DNA from: Methanolinea sp.
GTDB taxonomy: Archaea > Halobacteriota > Methanomicrobia > Methanomicrobiales > Methanospirillaceae
DNA: 64,000 nucleotides
Direction of reading: 5' to 3'
Assembly (NCBI GenBank): GCA_018263335.1
Contig: JADFCY010000008.1
Span: forward strand, 23,912 to 87,911
A program made the translations under genes and the position numbers. Of this stretch, positions 17,139-26,488 are shown in pieces (position 1 is the first letter of the stretch; every line of letters starts with the position of its first letter). Under the pieces are notes generated by a model. That model ran no database searches. It saw nothing but the letters and a program-made list of their open reading frames with translations, and had not been told where the DNA came from.

Positions 17139-18671
17139 TCATGCAACGGTGACCACCGCGCCGGAATTCCTGGCCCTGGTGAGGAGTATGCGGCCGCCCC
17201 CCAGTGAGGGGATGACCTCCCTTGCGGCACTCTCCACGTCATGCATCCGCCCCTCTCCTATGGCGTATACCGTGGGACCAAACGAACTCAGCCCCGCAGC
17301 CGCAGCGCCGGCATCCCGCATCGCCTCCATGAGGTCCGCGATACGGGGTGGCTGCAACTGGTTCTCCACCCTCTTGAACCCGAGTTCCTGCATCCTGTTG
17401 ATGGCAGACCCAAAAAGGTCAAGGTCCTCCTCTGCAAGGCCCGGGAGGAGGGACACCATTGCCAGGTGGCAGAGTTCGCGCACCTCCTCGAGCGGCACCG
17501 GGCAGTACCGGAGGAAGAGATCTCTCTCGGCTCCACCGCTCGCCCCGGGGGAAACCTCCGGGATAACCAGCAGGATCTTCCAGGCCTCCGGAAAATCGCG
17601 CCGGAGGATCACTTCGGGCGGACGGACTCCCTGCGAGGCCGAGGAAGGGAGGAACGCAGTCTTGTCACGGGTTGCTCCAAACGAGTGTCCGCCGTCGATG
17701 ATGAACCCCCCGCCACCAAAGGACGCGGTCCCGATCCCCGAAGTCCCCCCCCGCCCGGTCATGCGCGCCAGGTCCCTGGCAGTCCATTCCTGCCCGTAAA
17801 GGCGGCAGAGTGCACACGCAGCCGAGAGGGCGAGTTGAGTCCCCCTGCCGAGGCCTGCGTGGCCGGGGAATTGCGCCTGGATGGTGAACTCTGCGGCGCC
17901 GGGGAGGTTGAGGGAGCCGGAGACCGACCTTGCAGCCGCAAGTACCCGCTCCCGTGCGTCCGCATCGCCGCCTTCCGCAAGAAACGTCTCGCTCTGCCTT
18001 GCCAAGACAACGAGTCGGGGCTCGTCGAGTGCAAGCCCTATTCCCCCGTCAATCCTCCCAAGCGATCCGTTCATGTCGAGGAGCCCCAAATGCAGCCGAG
18101 AAGGCGCGTCGATCACCACCCTCATCTCCCCGGAAAAGAGGAAAGCGGGGAAGATCTCCTCGATGTGGATCAGGGGGTGCTCCTGGTGGATGATGCGGTA
18201 CTGCCGGGAGAGGAACCTCGGCTTGCCCGAGAGCCCGAATGACGCGGCGACAGGCGCTTCCCTCTGGCCGGCAGACATCTTCACGATCTCCCTCCGCGTC
18301 TCCAGCCGGTGCTGCTCGAGGATCCTCCCAATCGGGGTATCGGCACGCATCAGGTCCTCCCGGAATGACGGCGAGAGTCGGGAGAGTGGCGTGTAGGACT
18401 CCGCGTAGATGAGGGTCTCCCCGGTACGGGTATTCTTCAGTTCCACGATGCGGTGGTTGACCTCCTGGCCCAGTGGAACGGCCAGCATCTCTGCAACCTG
18501 CGGGCTTGCCGCTTCCACCGTCTGCAGAAGGGTGGTGATGGTGACCGGGGCTCCGGTCGCAAGCTCGAGGATCCTTGTGACTGATCCGTCGGTCCCGAGG
18601 AGGACCCTCTGGAGGGGGGTGAGCGGCCCTGCCACCCGCTCGAGCTCGGCAAACAGCCATGACTCGTTCAT
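17139..18671 (-). CDS. Chorismate lyase-like / beta-RFAP synthase fusion (methanopterin biosynthesis)
   Basis: This 510-residue protein joins two enzymes. Residues ~1-170 look like the UbiC/DUF98 chorismate pyruvate-lyase family (LLGTDGSVTRILE, then ADTPIGRILEQHRLETRREI), which makes 4-hydroxybenzoate. Residues ~185-510 are beta-ribofuranosyl-hydroxybenzene 5'-phosphate (RFAP) synthase of the GHMP superfamily, with GLGRGTQLALS and the glycine-rich GGGGFIIDGGH. The second enzyme condenses 4-hydroxybenzoate with PRPP at the first committed step of the tetrahydromethanopterin side arm. The product of one half is thus the substrate of the other. Start: ATG 18671; a TTG at 18704 with a GGGGGG site upstream is an alternative. 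Confidence 0.85.
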   Translation of the reverse strand: MNESWLFAELERVAGPLTPLQRVLLGTDGSVTRILELATGAPVTITTLLQTVEAASPQVAEMLAVPLGQEVNHRIVELKNTRTGETLIYAESYTPLSRLSPSFREDLMRADTPIGRILEQHRLETRREIVKMSAGQREAPVAASFGLSGKPRFLSRQYRIIHQEHPLIHIEEIFPAFLFSGEMRVVIDAPSRLHLGLLDMNGSLGRIDGGIGLALDEPRLVVLARQSETFLAEGGDADARERVLAAARSVSGSLNLPGAAEFTIQAQFPGHAGLGRGTQLALSAACALCRLYGQEWTARDLARMTGRGGTSGIGTASFGGGGFIIDGGHSFGATRDKTAFLPSSASQGVRPPEVILRRDFPEAWKILLVIPEVSPGASGGAERDLFLRYCPVPLEEVRELCHLAMVSLLPGLAEEDLDLFGSAINRMQELGFKRVENQLQPPRIADLMEAMRDAGAAAAGLSSFGPTVYAIGEGRMHDVESAAREVIPSLGGGRILLTRARNSGAVVTVA

Positions 18672-18748
18672 GCCACACCAGTGATGGTGACGGGGGGATA
18701 CCAATCTTTCCCCCCGGGAGATCTCGTCTCGCGGGCGTGCCTGCCTGA

Positions 18749-19912
18749 TCAGCCCTTCGAAAAGAGGTGAGGGAGAAAGTCCGGCCCCTCCATCAGAGCG
18801 GAGTTCTCCCTTCTGGCCTCCTTCTCAGAAAACGATCGGCAACAGTGCTCCCCCTTTCCTGACACCGCGAAGGGCACCGGGTCGCGGGAATGTGTCCGGG
18901 TCCGTATCGGCGTCGGGTGGTCGGGCAGGACGGCGATTACCCCCCGGAACTCCTGCATGATGGTGCCTATCATCTCATCGAGCCGCTCGATGGCGGTCAC
19001 CTTCTCTTCCACGCTCCCGAGGTGGCCGGCCTCATCGGGAGCCTCGACGTGGACGTAGACGAAGTCCAGGCGTTCCAGCGCCGAGAGCGCGTAGCGCGCC
19101 TTTGCCTGGTAGTCGGTGTCCAGGTAGCCTGTGGCACCGGGGACTTCGATGACCTCCATCCCTGCACACCTGCCTATGCCTTTGAGGAGGTCGACTGCGG
19201 AGATGATCCCGCCCCGCATGCCGTACTTCTCATGGAAAGGCGGGAGCGCAGGAACCCTGCCGCCGCTCCATGGCCATACCTGGGTTGCAGGCGGGAGTCC
19301 GCGGGATACCCTGTCCCTGTTCACGGGATGTCCTGCAAATACCCTCTCTGATGCGTGCATGCACTCAAGGAGGAGGGGCGCGTCCCTCCCGGAGGGGAGA
19401 TGGAGTGCGACCTCCTGGCCCACGATATCGTGGGGAGGGACGGTCGTCGCCCCTCCTGCATCCGGAAGTACGAGGAGGTTGCGGTAGCTCACGCCGGGAT
19501 AGACCTGCGCCCGAGACAACTCCCGCCCAAGGGAGGAGAGGAGCAGAGCCCCTTCCGCGCTCGTGATGTGCCCTGCAGAGAAGTCTTCCATGATCCCATC
19601 CCTGATGGTGACGAGGTTGCAGCGGTAGGCCATGTCGGTATTCCGAAGGGATATCCCGATGCTTGCCGCCTCGAGCGGGCCTCTGCCGGTATAGTAGCGG
19701 AGGGGGTCGTAGCCGAGGATAGAGAGGTTGGCGATATCGGACCCGGCCTCGCACCCTTCGGGGACGGTCCTCAAAAGGCCGCAGGAACCTTCCCTTGCGA
19801 TGCGGTCCATGTTCGGGGTCCGCGCCGCCTCAAGGGGCGTCCGGCCAAAAAGCTCAGGGACAGGCTCGTCCGCCATCCCGTCTCCGAGCACAACCAGGTA
19901 CTTCTTCTTCAT
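18749..19912 (-). CDS. Phosphoglycerate mutase-family enzyme (possible homoserine kinase form)
   Basis: This 387-residue member of the alkaline-phosphatase superfamily has metal-binding sites at VVLGDGMAD (N terminus), HVEAPDEAGH and PDHPTP...THSRDPVPF (C terminus). The GSDIANLSILGYDP and TGRGPLEAASIGI blocks resemble the archaeal cofactor-independent phosphoglycerate mutase-like branch that has been proposed to act as an alternative homoserine kinase. A true mutase role remains possible. thrC lies at 26.4 kb, so a threonine link is plausible. The frame is open upstream to 20110, but the clear start is MKKKYLVV at 19912. Confidence 0.8.
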   Translation of the reverse strand: MKKKYLVVLGDGMADEPVPELFGRTPLEAARTPNMDRIAREGSCGLLRTVPEGCEAGSDIANLSILGYDPLRYYTGRGPLEAASIGISLRNTDMAYRCNLVTIRDGIMEDFSAGHITSAEGALLLSSLGRELSRAQVYPGVSYRNLLVLPDAGGATTVPPHDIVGQEVALHLPSGRDAPLLLECMHASERVFAGHPVNRDRVSRGLPPATQVWPWSGGRVPALPPFHEKYGMRGGIISAVDLLKGIGRCAGMEVIEVPGATGYLDTDYQAKARYALSALERLDFVYVHVEAPDEAGHLGSVEEKVTAIERLDEMIGTIMQEFRGVIAVLPDHPTPIRTRTHSRDPVPFAVSGKGEHCCRSFSEKEARRENSALMEGPDFLPHLFSKG

Positions 19913-19937
19913 GTCAGTCCTGCATTCAATAGCCCTT

Positions 19938-20885
19938 TCAGGGGATGACGCCAGTATCCCGTAACAGCGCCCGTGTCGCCTCCCGGACCGCAGCCTCAGA
20001 ATTGAGGGCAGGCCGCCACCCAAGCGACTTGAGCTTCTCAACCGAGAGGAGCATCCTTGGGACGTCTCCCACCCATCCCCGGTCGCCGCCGGTGTACCGG
20101 AAGGAGACATCCCGGAGCCCCATCTCGGCGGCCACTATCGACGCGATCGAGGTCACGTCGATCCAGTCCTCGGTCCCGATATTGAAGCAGGAGAAGGGTT
20201 CATTGGTGCGGCTGACGGCAAAGAGGACGGCATCCACGCATGCCGACACCGAACAATAGGACTTCTGCTGCCTGCCATCGCCGAGTATCTCCAGCTCGCT
20301 GGGATTTGCCCGCAATTTGTGGACAAAGTCCCAGATGACCCCGTGGTTGCTCCGCTCCCCGATGATGTTTGCGAACCGGAACACCCACGATCTCCAGCCG
20401 TAGGTATGGGCGTACCCCGAGATCATCGCCTCGCAGGCGAGTTTCGTTGCTCCATAGATGGATATGGGCTGCATCCCGGGGTACTCCTCGGGCGTCGGGA
20501 TGACCCTGGCCTCCCCGTACACTGTCGACGTGGAGGTGAACACAATCTCGCTGCACCCGGCCTGCCGCATTGCCTCGAGCACCCTCACTGTCGCCGTCAC
20601 ATTCTGGTCATATACCGACGCCGGGTTGCCCGCGCTCGCCCGGACATCCGGATCCGCGGCGAGGTGGTAGACCCGGTCAGCATCCCGGATGGCATCCTGC
20701 CAGCCGTCCCCGAGGAGATCGCTCCTCACGAGCCTGGCGGCACCGGAATCGAGATGCGTCGTGATATTCCGGAGATCCCCGGTAGAGAGGTTGTCGATGA
20801 CGGTGACCTCGTCGCCCCGTGCAACCAGGGCATCAACAAGGTGCGACCCGATGAACCCCGCTCCTCCTGTGACGACTGCTTTCAA
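19938..20885 (-). CDS. NAD-dependent sugar-nucleotide epimerase/dehydratase
   Basis: This is a 315-residue extended short-chain dehydrogenase. The NAD loop is GGAGFIGSHL at the N terminus, and the catalytic Ser/Thr-Tyr-Lys set is TSTSTVYGE and YGATKLACE. Similarity is greatest to UDP-glucose 4-epimerase-like enzymes, but the sugar is not certain. The start is TTG at 20885, with AAGGGGAA just upstream. It is divergent from the DUF368 transporter with 57 bases between, and both could serve glycan assembly. Confidence 0.87.
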   Translation of the reverse strand: MKAVVTGGAGFIGSHLVDALVARGDEVTVIDNLSTGDLRNITTHLDSGAARLVRSDLLGDGWQDAIRDADRVYHLAADPDVRASAGNPASVYDQNVTATVRVLEAMRQAGCSEIVFTSTSTVYGEARVIPTPEEYPGMQPISIYGATKLACEAMISGYAHTYGWRSWVFRFANIIGERSNHGVIWDFVHKLRANPSELEILGDGRQQKSYCSVSACVDAVLFAVSRTNEPFSCFNIGTEDWIDVTSIASIVAAEMGLRDVSFRYTGGDRGWVGDVPRMLLSVEKLKSLGWRPALNSEAAVREATRALLRDTGVIP

Positions 20886-20942
20886 GGCATTCCCCTTCTT
20901 CCCTGTAATCAATATTAAACGTCTCTGTCTCATACTAAAGGT

Positions 20943-21830
20943 GTGGTTTCAAGAATCGATGCACCGCAGGGCGTCCTGATCGTGCTCAAGGGGGTGCTCA
21001 TGGGCATGTGCGACATCATTCCCGGAGTCTCCGGCGGCACCATCGCTCTGATTACAGGGATCTACGAGCGCCTTATCTCGGCGATCGGCAGCATCAGTGT
21101 GGCGCCTGTCAGCGCGCTCATCCGCGGGAGGAGAGAGGAGGCAGTCGAGGCAATAACCCGGATCGATCCTGTCTTTCTTGGCATTCTCCTGTCAGGAATC
21201 GGCATCGGGTTGCTCGCAATGTCAAGGGTCGTCCTCGCACTCCTCGAGACTGCCCCTGCCCTGACATACGCGTTCTTCTTTGGCTTGATCGTCGCCTCCT
21301 CGGTCCTGATTGCCTACCGCATCGAGCAGTGGGACGCGGTCATTGCCACCGTGTGGGTCGCCCTGGGCCTCGCTGCCGGGTATCTCATCGGCGGCCTTGG
21401 GCAGTCGGGGCTTGGCCATTCGCTACCGGTGCTCTTTGTTACGGGTTTCATTGCCCTGTGTGCCATGATCCTGCCGGGTGTTTCAGGGGCATACCTCACC
21501 CTGGTCATGAACCAGTACGAGTACCTCCTCTCGGCAATTGCCCGCATCGACGTTCTTCCCCTCGCCGTCTATATTGCGGGGGGTGCGGCGGGCATCATAT
21601 CTATGAGCCGCGTCCTGAAGGTGATCCTGCGCACCTATCACACCCAGTCGCTGGCGTTTCTCACCGGGCTGATGCTTGGCTCAACGAGGATGATGTATGA
21701 CCGGATCGTCGCTGCGGGAGGGACAGTCTCCTCGGTCTTCATCCCATGTGCGGCAGGGGTGCTCCTGGTCCTCCTCTTTGAACTCGCTCTCCGCCACTTT
21801 TCTTCACGCGGGATGAATCCCCATGCATGA
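20943..21830 (+). CDS. DUF368 membrane protein (polyprenyl-phosphate transporter family)
   Basis: This is a 295-residue integral membrane protein with about eight hydrophobic segments. The family signatures CDIIPGVSGGTIALITGIYERL near the start and AMILPGVSGAYLTLVMNQYEYLL in the second half show an internal repeat. DUF368 proteins have been shown in bacteria to return polyprenyl-phosphate carriers across the membrane. In an archaeon the carrier would be dolichyl phosphate (inference). The start is GTG 20943. It is beside an epimerase gene, which fits a role in glycan export. Confidence 0.85.
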   Translation: MVSRIDAPQGVLIVLKGVLMGMCDIIPGVSGGTIALITGIYERLISAIGSISVAPVSALIRGRREEAVEAITRIDPVFLGILLSGIGIGLLAMSRVVLALLETAPALTYAFFFGLIVASSVLIAYRIEQWDAVIATVWVALGLAAGYLIGGLGQSGLGHSLPVLFVTGFIALCAMILPGVSGAYLTLVMNQYEYLLSAIARIDVLPLAVYIAGGAAGIISMSRVLKVILRTYHTQSLAFLTGLMLGSTRMMYDRIVAAGGTVSSVFIPCAAGVLLVLLFELALRHFSSRGMNPHA

Positions 21831-21902
21831 CCGGTGCATGGGGAACAGGGCACCCAGGAGGATCGATATGATATATTCAGAAGCACGCCAAAGGATACTG
21901 CG

Positions 21903-22778
21903 ATGTTCATCGGGATAGACCACGGGACCTCGGCACTTCGCTTCTCGGCGGGAAAAGGGCGGCGGTTCAAGGTTCCGCGGGAGGATGCGGTCTCATTCTG
22001 TATGGAGGACCTCTCCAGACTCGCGCCTCCCGACGAGATCGAGGGGATCGCCCTCACATACTCTATGGGTGACAACTTCTCGGCAATCACGCCCCTGCAT
22101 CTCCTTGTAAACCGCGGCCTCGTCAGCAGGGAAGGGGCCGGAAAGCATACGGGGGGCGGGACCCGCGTCTTCGACCAGGTCTTACAAAGCGGCATCCCCG
22201 CGGTCGCCATCCCCGGCCTTCACCGCGGGTCCCCCACCGATCCGCGCTTTTTTGTGTATTCCCACCAGGCCAGCCCGGAGAAGGTCGGGATTGCGTTCAA
22301 CGTGGTCCAGGATCTCGGCGCTGACGTGGTGGTATCGGACGTGAGCTCGAATACAGTCACCATCCTGGTGAAGGGTGGGCGCCTGGTGGGTGCCCTCGAT
22401 GCCTGTATCTTTGCTCCCGGCACCGAGCACGGGGCGCTTGATGTGGACGCCATCCGGAGGGTGGACCGCTGCGAGACGACCGCAAACGAGGCCTTTCTCC
22501 ATGCAGGGGTATCCCACACCCTTCCCCCCGCGGACCGTGTTCCCGCACTGGCACTCTTTTCCGCCATGGAGTGCGCCGCACTCCTTGTACTTGCCCCCGG
22601 CGCCCGCGTCGCCCTCGCAGGCACCATGGCACCGGTGATTGCAGCCGAAGTGAGATCCCTTCTCGGAAGAGAGGTCTCTGTCTACGACGAATGGTGCGCA
22701 GCGGACGGCCTTGCCCTCATCGCAGAGAAGGTCTTCTCCGGGGCCAGGGACATCCTGGGCCTCGGGGTGCGTTCCTGA
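21903..22778 (+). CDS. Methanogenesis marker protein 12
   Basis: The 291-residue protein belongs to the methanogen-specific marker 12 family with an ASKHA (sugar kinase/Hsp70/actin) fold. Visible blocks are MFIGIDHGTSALRF (phosphate-1 loop), VVSDVSSNTVTILV and a C-terminal glycine-rich VALAGTMAPVI. Its biochemical job is not established; the family occurs almost only in methanogens. ATG 21903 is chosen because the IDHGT motif starts there. The gene lies 72 bases after the DUF368 gene. Confidence 0.87.
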   Translation: MFIGIDHGTSALRFSAGKGRRFKVPREDAVSFCMEDLSRLAPPDEIEGIALTYSMGDNFSAITPLHLLVNRGLVSREGAGKHTGGGTRVFDQVLQSGIPAVAIPGLHRGSPTDPRFFVYSHQASPEKVGIAFNVVQDLGADVVVSDVSSNTVTILVKGGRLVGALDACIFAPGTEHGALDVDAIRRVDRCETTANEAFLHAGVSHTLPPADRVPALALFSAMECAALLVLAPGARVALAGTMAPVIAAEVRSLLGREVSVYDEWCAADGLALIAEKVFSGARDILGLGVRS

Positions 22779-22864
22779 TACAGGCTCTTCTCACCCGCGT
22801 CATTTCATCCCTGGTCGCGTGCACGATGTCTGGGTCTTTTCGATCATGCCCCGCGTGAAATCTC

Positions 22865-22900
22865 AACATTTTAGTATGATTAATCATGTAAAATTATACT
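22865..22900 (+). promoter_or_regulatory. por promoter with 12-bp palindrome
   Basis: The region is strongly A+T-rich. CATTTTAGTA at 22867-22876 is 25-34 bases before the porG GTG, so transcripts could be leaderless. A perfect palindrome ATGATTAATCAT occupies 22876-22887, between the TATA-like element and the start, a natural repressor site. Confidence 0.5.
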
Positions 22901-23452
22901 GTGATTTCTTTGCGCGAGCTGCGTATTCATGGCCGCGGTGGACAGGGTTCGGTCACCGCCGCAGAACTGATCGCCGTGGCGGCATTCGCAGGCGGGGTGT
23001 ATGCCCAGGCGTTTCCGGCCTTCGGGGTGGAGCGCAGGGGCGCACCGGTCCAGGCGTTCGTCCGGTTCGATAACCAGAAGGTCCGGTTGAGAAGCCAGGT
23101 GTACGAGCCCGATTACATCATTGTGCAGGACAGCACCCTGATCCGGGACGTGAACGTATTCCAGGGCCTCAAGAAAGGCGGGATCGTGATCGTGAACACC
23201 GAGAAGGCGCTCACCTATCCGATCCCCGAAGGGGTGAAGGTCATCACCATCGACGCCACGTCAGTAGCCCTGAAGCACCTGGGGCTTCCGATCACCAACA
23301 CCACCCTTATGGGGGCGTTTGCCGCCGCAAGCGGGGAGATCGCGCTGCCCGCGCTCGAGGGCGCGATCCGCCAGAGGTTCCCGGGAGAGCTGGCGGACAA
23401 GAACATTGCCGCAGCCCGCGAGGCGTTCGAGTTCGTAAAGGGGGTGTCCTGA
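22901..23452 (+). CDS. porG: Pyruvate:ferredoxin oxidoreductase gamma subunit
   Basis: This is the 183-residue gamma subunit of the four-subunit enzyme that makes or splits pyruvate with CoA and ferredoxin. The family signature HGRGGQGSVTAAELIA is at the N terminus, with VERRGAPVQAFVRF following. It heads the operon porG-porD-porA-porB. The start is GTG 22901; a TTG four codons later is also possible. Confidence 0.94.
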   Translation: MISLRELRIHGRGGQGSVTAAELIAVAAFAGGVYAQAFPAFGVERRGAPVQAFVRFDNQKVRLRSQVYEPDYIIVQDSTLIRDVNVFQGLKKGGIVIVNTEKALTYPIPEGVKVITIDATSVALKHLGLPITNTTLMGAFAAASGEIALPALEGAIRQRFPGELADKNIAAAREAFEFVKGVS

Positions 23453-23455
23453 GCC

Positions 23456-23716
23456 ATGGCACTCGGTCTGGGGTGCTCGGCGAAGCCGGGCAGGGCAAAA
23501 GAGAACAGAACGGGCTCATGGCGGACGTTCCGACCCGAGTTCCTCCACGAGAAGTGCACGAAATGCGGCCTGTGCTCCCTGGTCTGCCCGGAGGGCTGCA
23601 TCGGGGAGGACGCCGAAGGCCAGCCTGTCCCCGACTACGATTACTGCAAAGGGTGCGGCCTCTGTGCGGAGGAGTGCCCGAGCCAGGCCATCGAGATGAA
23701 GAAGGAGGAGAAGTAA
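23456..23716 (+). CDS. porD: Pyruvate:ferredoxin oxidoreductase delta (ferredoxin) subunit
   Basis: This 86-residue ferredoxin-like subunit has two [4Fe-4S] motifs, CTKCGLCSLVCPEGC and CKGCGLCAEECPSQA. It passes electrons from the catalytic beta subunit to external ferredoxin. It is three bases from porG and one from porA. Confidence 0.94.
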   Translation: MALGLGCSAKPGRAKENRTGSWRTFRPEFLHEKCTKCGLCSLVCPEGCIGEDAEGQPVPDYDYCKGCGLCAEECPSQAIEMKKEEK

Positions 23717-23717
23717 G

Positions 23718-24875
23718 ATGATGGAGTTCATGGAAGGGTCTCACGCGGTGGCCCACTCGGTGAAGCACTGCCGCCCCGAGGTCATCGCGGCATATCCTAT
23801 CACGCCGCAGACCCACATCGTGGAGGCACTGGCAGAGATGGTCGCCAACTGCCACCTTGACGCCGAGTACATCACGGTGGAGAGCGAGTTTTCAGCCCTC
23901 TCCGCGTGCCTCGGGGCAAGTGCGGCCGGATCGAGGGTCTACTCCGCCACCACCTCGCAGGGGCTGGCCCTGATGTTCGAGGTCTGCTTCAACTGTGCAG
24001 GGATGCGCATGCCTGTCGTGATGTCCATCGTCAACAGGGCGCTGGGTGCTCCGCTCTCTATCTGGAACGACCAGCAGGACTCAATATCTTTGCGGGATTC
24101 CGGGTGGCTCCAGTTCTATGCAGAGGACAACCAGGAGGCGGCCGATCTCCACTACCTGGCATATAAGGTCGCCGAGGACAGAAACGTCCTCCTTCCCGCG
24201 TTCGTCTGCTTCGATGGGTTCATCCTCTCCCATACTTACGAGCCGGTCGACATGCTCACGCAGGAGCAGGTGGACAGCTACCTCCCCAAGTACACTCCTG
24301 TCCAGCGCCTGGACAGCGCGGACCCCATCTCATTCGGCCTCTTTGCCTCCCCTGAGTACTACATGGAGTTCCGTTACCAGATCGACCAGGCGGTGAAGGG
24401 AGCTGCAAAGACGATCGCTTCGGCAGGAAGGGAGTTTGGGGAGATGTTCGGAAGGGATTACGGCGACCTCGTCGAATCATACCGTCTCGAGGACGCGGAC
24501 TGTGCGATCGTGGCAATGGGATCGATCTGCGGGACTGTCAAGGATGCGATCGACGAGATGCGAAAGGACAATAAGAAGGTCGGCCTCCTCCGCCTCCGCA
24601 GTTTCAGGCCGTTCCCCCATAAAGAGGTGAGAGCGGCACTCTCCGGCGTGAATTGCGTCGCGGTGCTCGACAAGAACGTCTCGCTTGGTACCAAGGGGGC
24701 GGTCGCTCTCGAAGTCAGGGATGCGCTCTACGGGCAGCAGGTGCCCGTGCTCGACTACATCATAGCCCTTGGAGGAAGGGACGTGCGGAAGAAGGATATC
24801 AGGGCCGTGGTGGACATGGCCGGACAGGGCAAGGGAGACCTTTTCTATGGTCTCCGCCAGGAGTTGGTGTCATGA
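23718..24875 (+). CDS. porA: Pyruvate:ferredoxin oxidoreductase alpha subunit
   Basis: The 385-residue alpha subunit contains the thiamine-pyrophosphate Pyr-domain fold. Its start [17 protein letters not shown] is typical of pyruvate-specific enzymes, and a C-terminal domain with [16 protein letters not shown] follows. In methanogens the complex mainly works in the pyruvate-forming direction for carbon assimilation. The stop overlaps the porB ATG (ATGA). Confidence 0.94.
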   Translation: MMEFMEGSHAVAHSVKHCRPEVIAAYPITPQTHIVEALAEMVANCHLDAEYITVESEFSALSACLGASAAGSRVYSATTSQGLALMFEVCFNCAGMRMPVVMSIVNRALGAPLSIWNDQQDSISLRDSGWLQFYAEDNQEAADLHYLAYKVAEDRNVLLPAFVCFDGFILSHTYEPVDMLTQEQVDSYLPKYTPVQRLDSADPISFGLFASPEYYMEFRYQIDQAVKGAAKTIASAGREFGEMFGRDYGDLVESYRLEDADCAIVAMGSICGTVKDAIDEMRKDNKKVGLLRLRSFRPFPHKEVRAALSGVNCVAVLDKNVSLGTKGAVALEVRDALYGQQVPVLDYIIALGGRDVRKKDIRAVVDMAGQGKGDLFYGLRQELVS

Positions 24876-25765
24876 CGGGAGAATCATGCGGGCTCTTCGA
24901 GTACGGGCACCGGGCGTGCGGTGGCTGCGCGGCTGCCATGGCCGCGAGGACCATTCTTGATGCCGCCGGAAAGGACACCATCATTGTCTCGGCAACGGGA
25001 TGCATGGAGGTCTTCTCTACCCCATACCCCGATACCGCGTGGAAGGTCCCCTGGATCCACTCGCTCTTCGAGAACAACTCGGCGGTTGCGTCCGGCATTG
25101 TGGCCTCCCTGAAGAAACAGGGCAGGAAAGAGAAGGTGATTGCGCTCGGCGGTGACGGTGCCACATTCGACATCGGCATCCTCTGCCTCTCGGGTGCGTT
25201 TGAGCGGGGCCATGACTTTGTCTACATCTGCTACGACAACGAGGCCTACATGAACACCGGCATCCAGCGGTCGGGTGCGACCCCGTACGATGCGAGCACC
25301 ACCACGAGCCCTGCAGGAAAATGCTCAATGGGGAACCGCCGCCCGAAGAAGGACCTTCCCATGATACTCGCAGCCCATGGTGCACCTTACGTGGCGACTG
25401 CGTCTGTCGCCTACCTCCCAGACCTGAAGAAGAAGGTCGAGAAAGCCCTTGCGACTGAGGGGCCCTGCTACCTGCAGGTCCATGCCCCCTGCTGCACGGG
25501 GTGGGGATTCGAGGGCGAGAAGACCATGGCCATCGGTAAACTCGCCATCGAGACGGGGCTCTGGGTCAATTACGAGATGGAGGATGGGAAGGTGACCCGG
25601 GTGAAGAAGGTGGTGAGAAAGCCGGTGGAGGTGTACCTCAAGGAGCAGCGCAGGTTCCGCCACCTCTTCAAACCGAAACCAAACGAGACAGAGATCGCAA
25701 AAATACAGGCGGTTGCCGACCGGAACGCGGAGCGTTTCGGGATTGACATCAAGTTGAAGAAGTAA
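24872..25765 (+). CDS. porB: Pyruvate:ferredoxin oxidoreductase beta subunit
   Basis: The 297-residue beta subunit binds thiamine pyrophosphate ([10 protein letters not shown] ... [10 protein letters not shown]) and the catalytic [4Fe-4S] cluster. The cluster cysteines are CGGC near residue 17, a further Cys at ATGCMEV and one in APCCTGWGF. The ATG overlaps porA by four bases, so translation is coupled. Confidence 0.95.
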   Translation: MTGESCGLFEYGHRACGGCAAAMAARTILDAAGKDTIIVSATGCMEVFSTPYPDTAWKVPWIHSLFENNSAVASGIVASLKKQGRKEKVIALGGDGATFDIGILCLSGAFERGHDFVYICYDNEAYMNTGIQRSGATPYDASTTTSPAGKCSMGNRRPKKDLPMILAAHGAPYVATASVAYLPDLKKKVEKALATEGPCYLQVHAPCCTGWGFEGEKTMAIGKLAIETGLWVNYEMEDGKVTRVKKVVRKPVEVYLKEQRRFRHLFKPKPNETEIAKIQAVADRNAERFGIDIKLKK

Positions 25766-25775
25766 CTCGCCCCCT

Positions 25776-25785
25776 CCTTTTTTTT
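25776..25785 (+). terminator. T-run terminator of the por operon
   Basis: A run of eight T (25778-25785) after CCCCTCC begins 13 bases beyond the porB stop. Confidence 0.6.
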
Positions 25786-25873
25786 CATGGTCATCCCCTC
25801 CGCCGTAAGTTTCCCCAGGGGGCATATGGGGGGCTTTTGGCGCTTCAGATGCTCCATTCATCAGATCCCCGCG

Positions 25874-26488
25874 CTATTCCCTCTTCTTCATGCTGAAAAG
25901 GAACGGGACAAGCATTACCACTGCGACGATGATCCAGAAATTGGCGAAGATATACAGCAGGTTCTCCCGGCCCTCGTCATAGAACCGGATCTCAGCGGTC
26001 CGGGTGGAATTCCAGGCGACGGTGATCCCCCCTTCCGGGGAATCGAGGACGACCCCCCCCTGGCTGATCATCCCAAGGGCAGGGTTCCGCACATCGAGGC
26101 CGGGGGGGAGAAAGACGCTCACCTGGCGGGGTGCCTCAAACGTGGCGTGAAAGTGGTTGTCACGCACCGGTCCCTGGAATGAGAGGGAATAATTGCCCCT
26201 TTCGAATATGATGGCAGTATTTCCACTCCACTCAAATTGGCAGGGGTCGCAGTCACCCGAAAGCATCACCTCAGATGCTCTCAATGGACTGCGCTCGCCA
26301 AGCATCCCCGTTTCGTAGAACTCGAAACGATCTGCGTCCACGAGATCAAGTGATGCGCGATACGACGTCCCGTTCTGGGCGATCCAGTACTCTGCCCCAA
26401 GCCCCGCAGCCGGCGCGATTGTCAGGAGCGCTGCAAGGCAGAGAGTAACGAGGGCAGATCTGCATCGATCTCCAGTGGAGGCTCGCAT
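25874..26488 (-). CDS. Predicted exported membrane-anchored protein (DUF5803-like)
   Basis: This 204-residue protein has an N-terminal signal peptide (hydrophobic LVTLCLAALLTIAPAAG), a beta-rich external domain with a close cysteine pair CDPC near residue 80, and a C-terminal membrane segment IFANFWIIVAVVMLVPFLF followed by KKRE. The outline resembles archaeal DUF5803 proteins; the role is unknown. The ATG at 26488 lies 67 bases inside thrC, an unusually long same-strand overlap, but the signal peptide requires that start. Confidence 0.72.
   Translation of the reverse strand: MRASTGDRCRSALVTLCLAALLTIAPAAGLGAEYWIAQNGTSYRASLDLVDADRFEFYETGMLGERSPLRASEVMLSGDCDPCQFEWSGNTAIIFERGNYSLSFQGPVRDNHFHATFEAPRQVSVFLPPGLDVRNPALGMISQGGVVLDSPEGGITVAWNSTRTAEIRFYDEGRENLLYIFANFWIIVAVVMLVPFLFSMKKRE

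Noticed and set aside
19913..20110. N-terminal extension of the phosphomutase-like gene to 20110
   Set aside because: The added 66 residues overlap the epimerase 3' end and have no family similarity; MKKKYLVVLGDGMAD at 19912 is the clear start.
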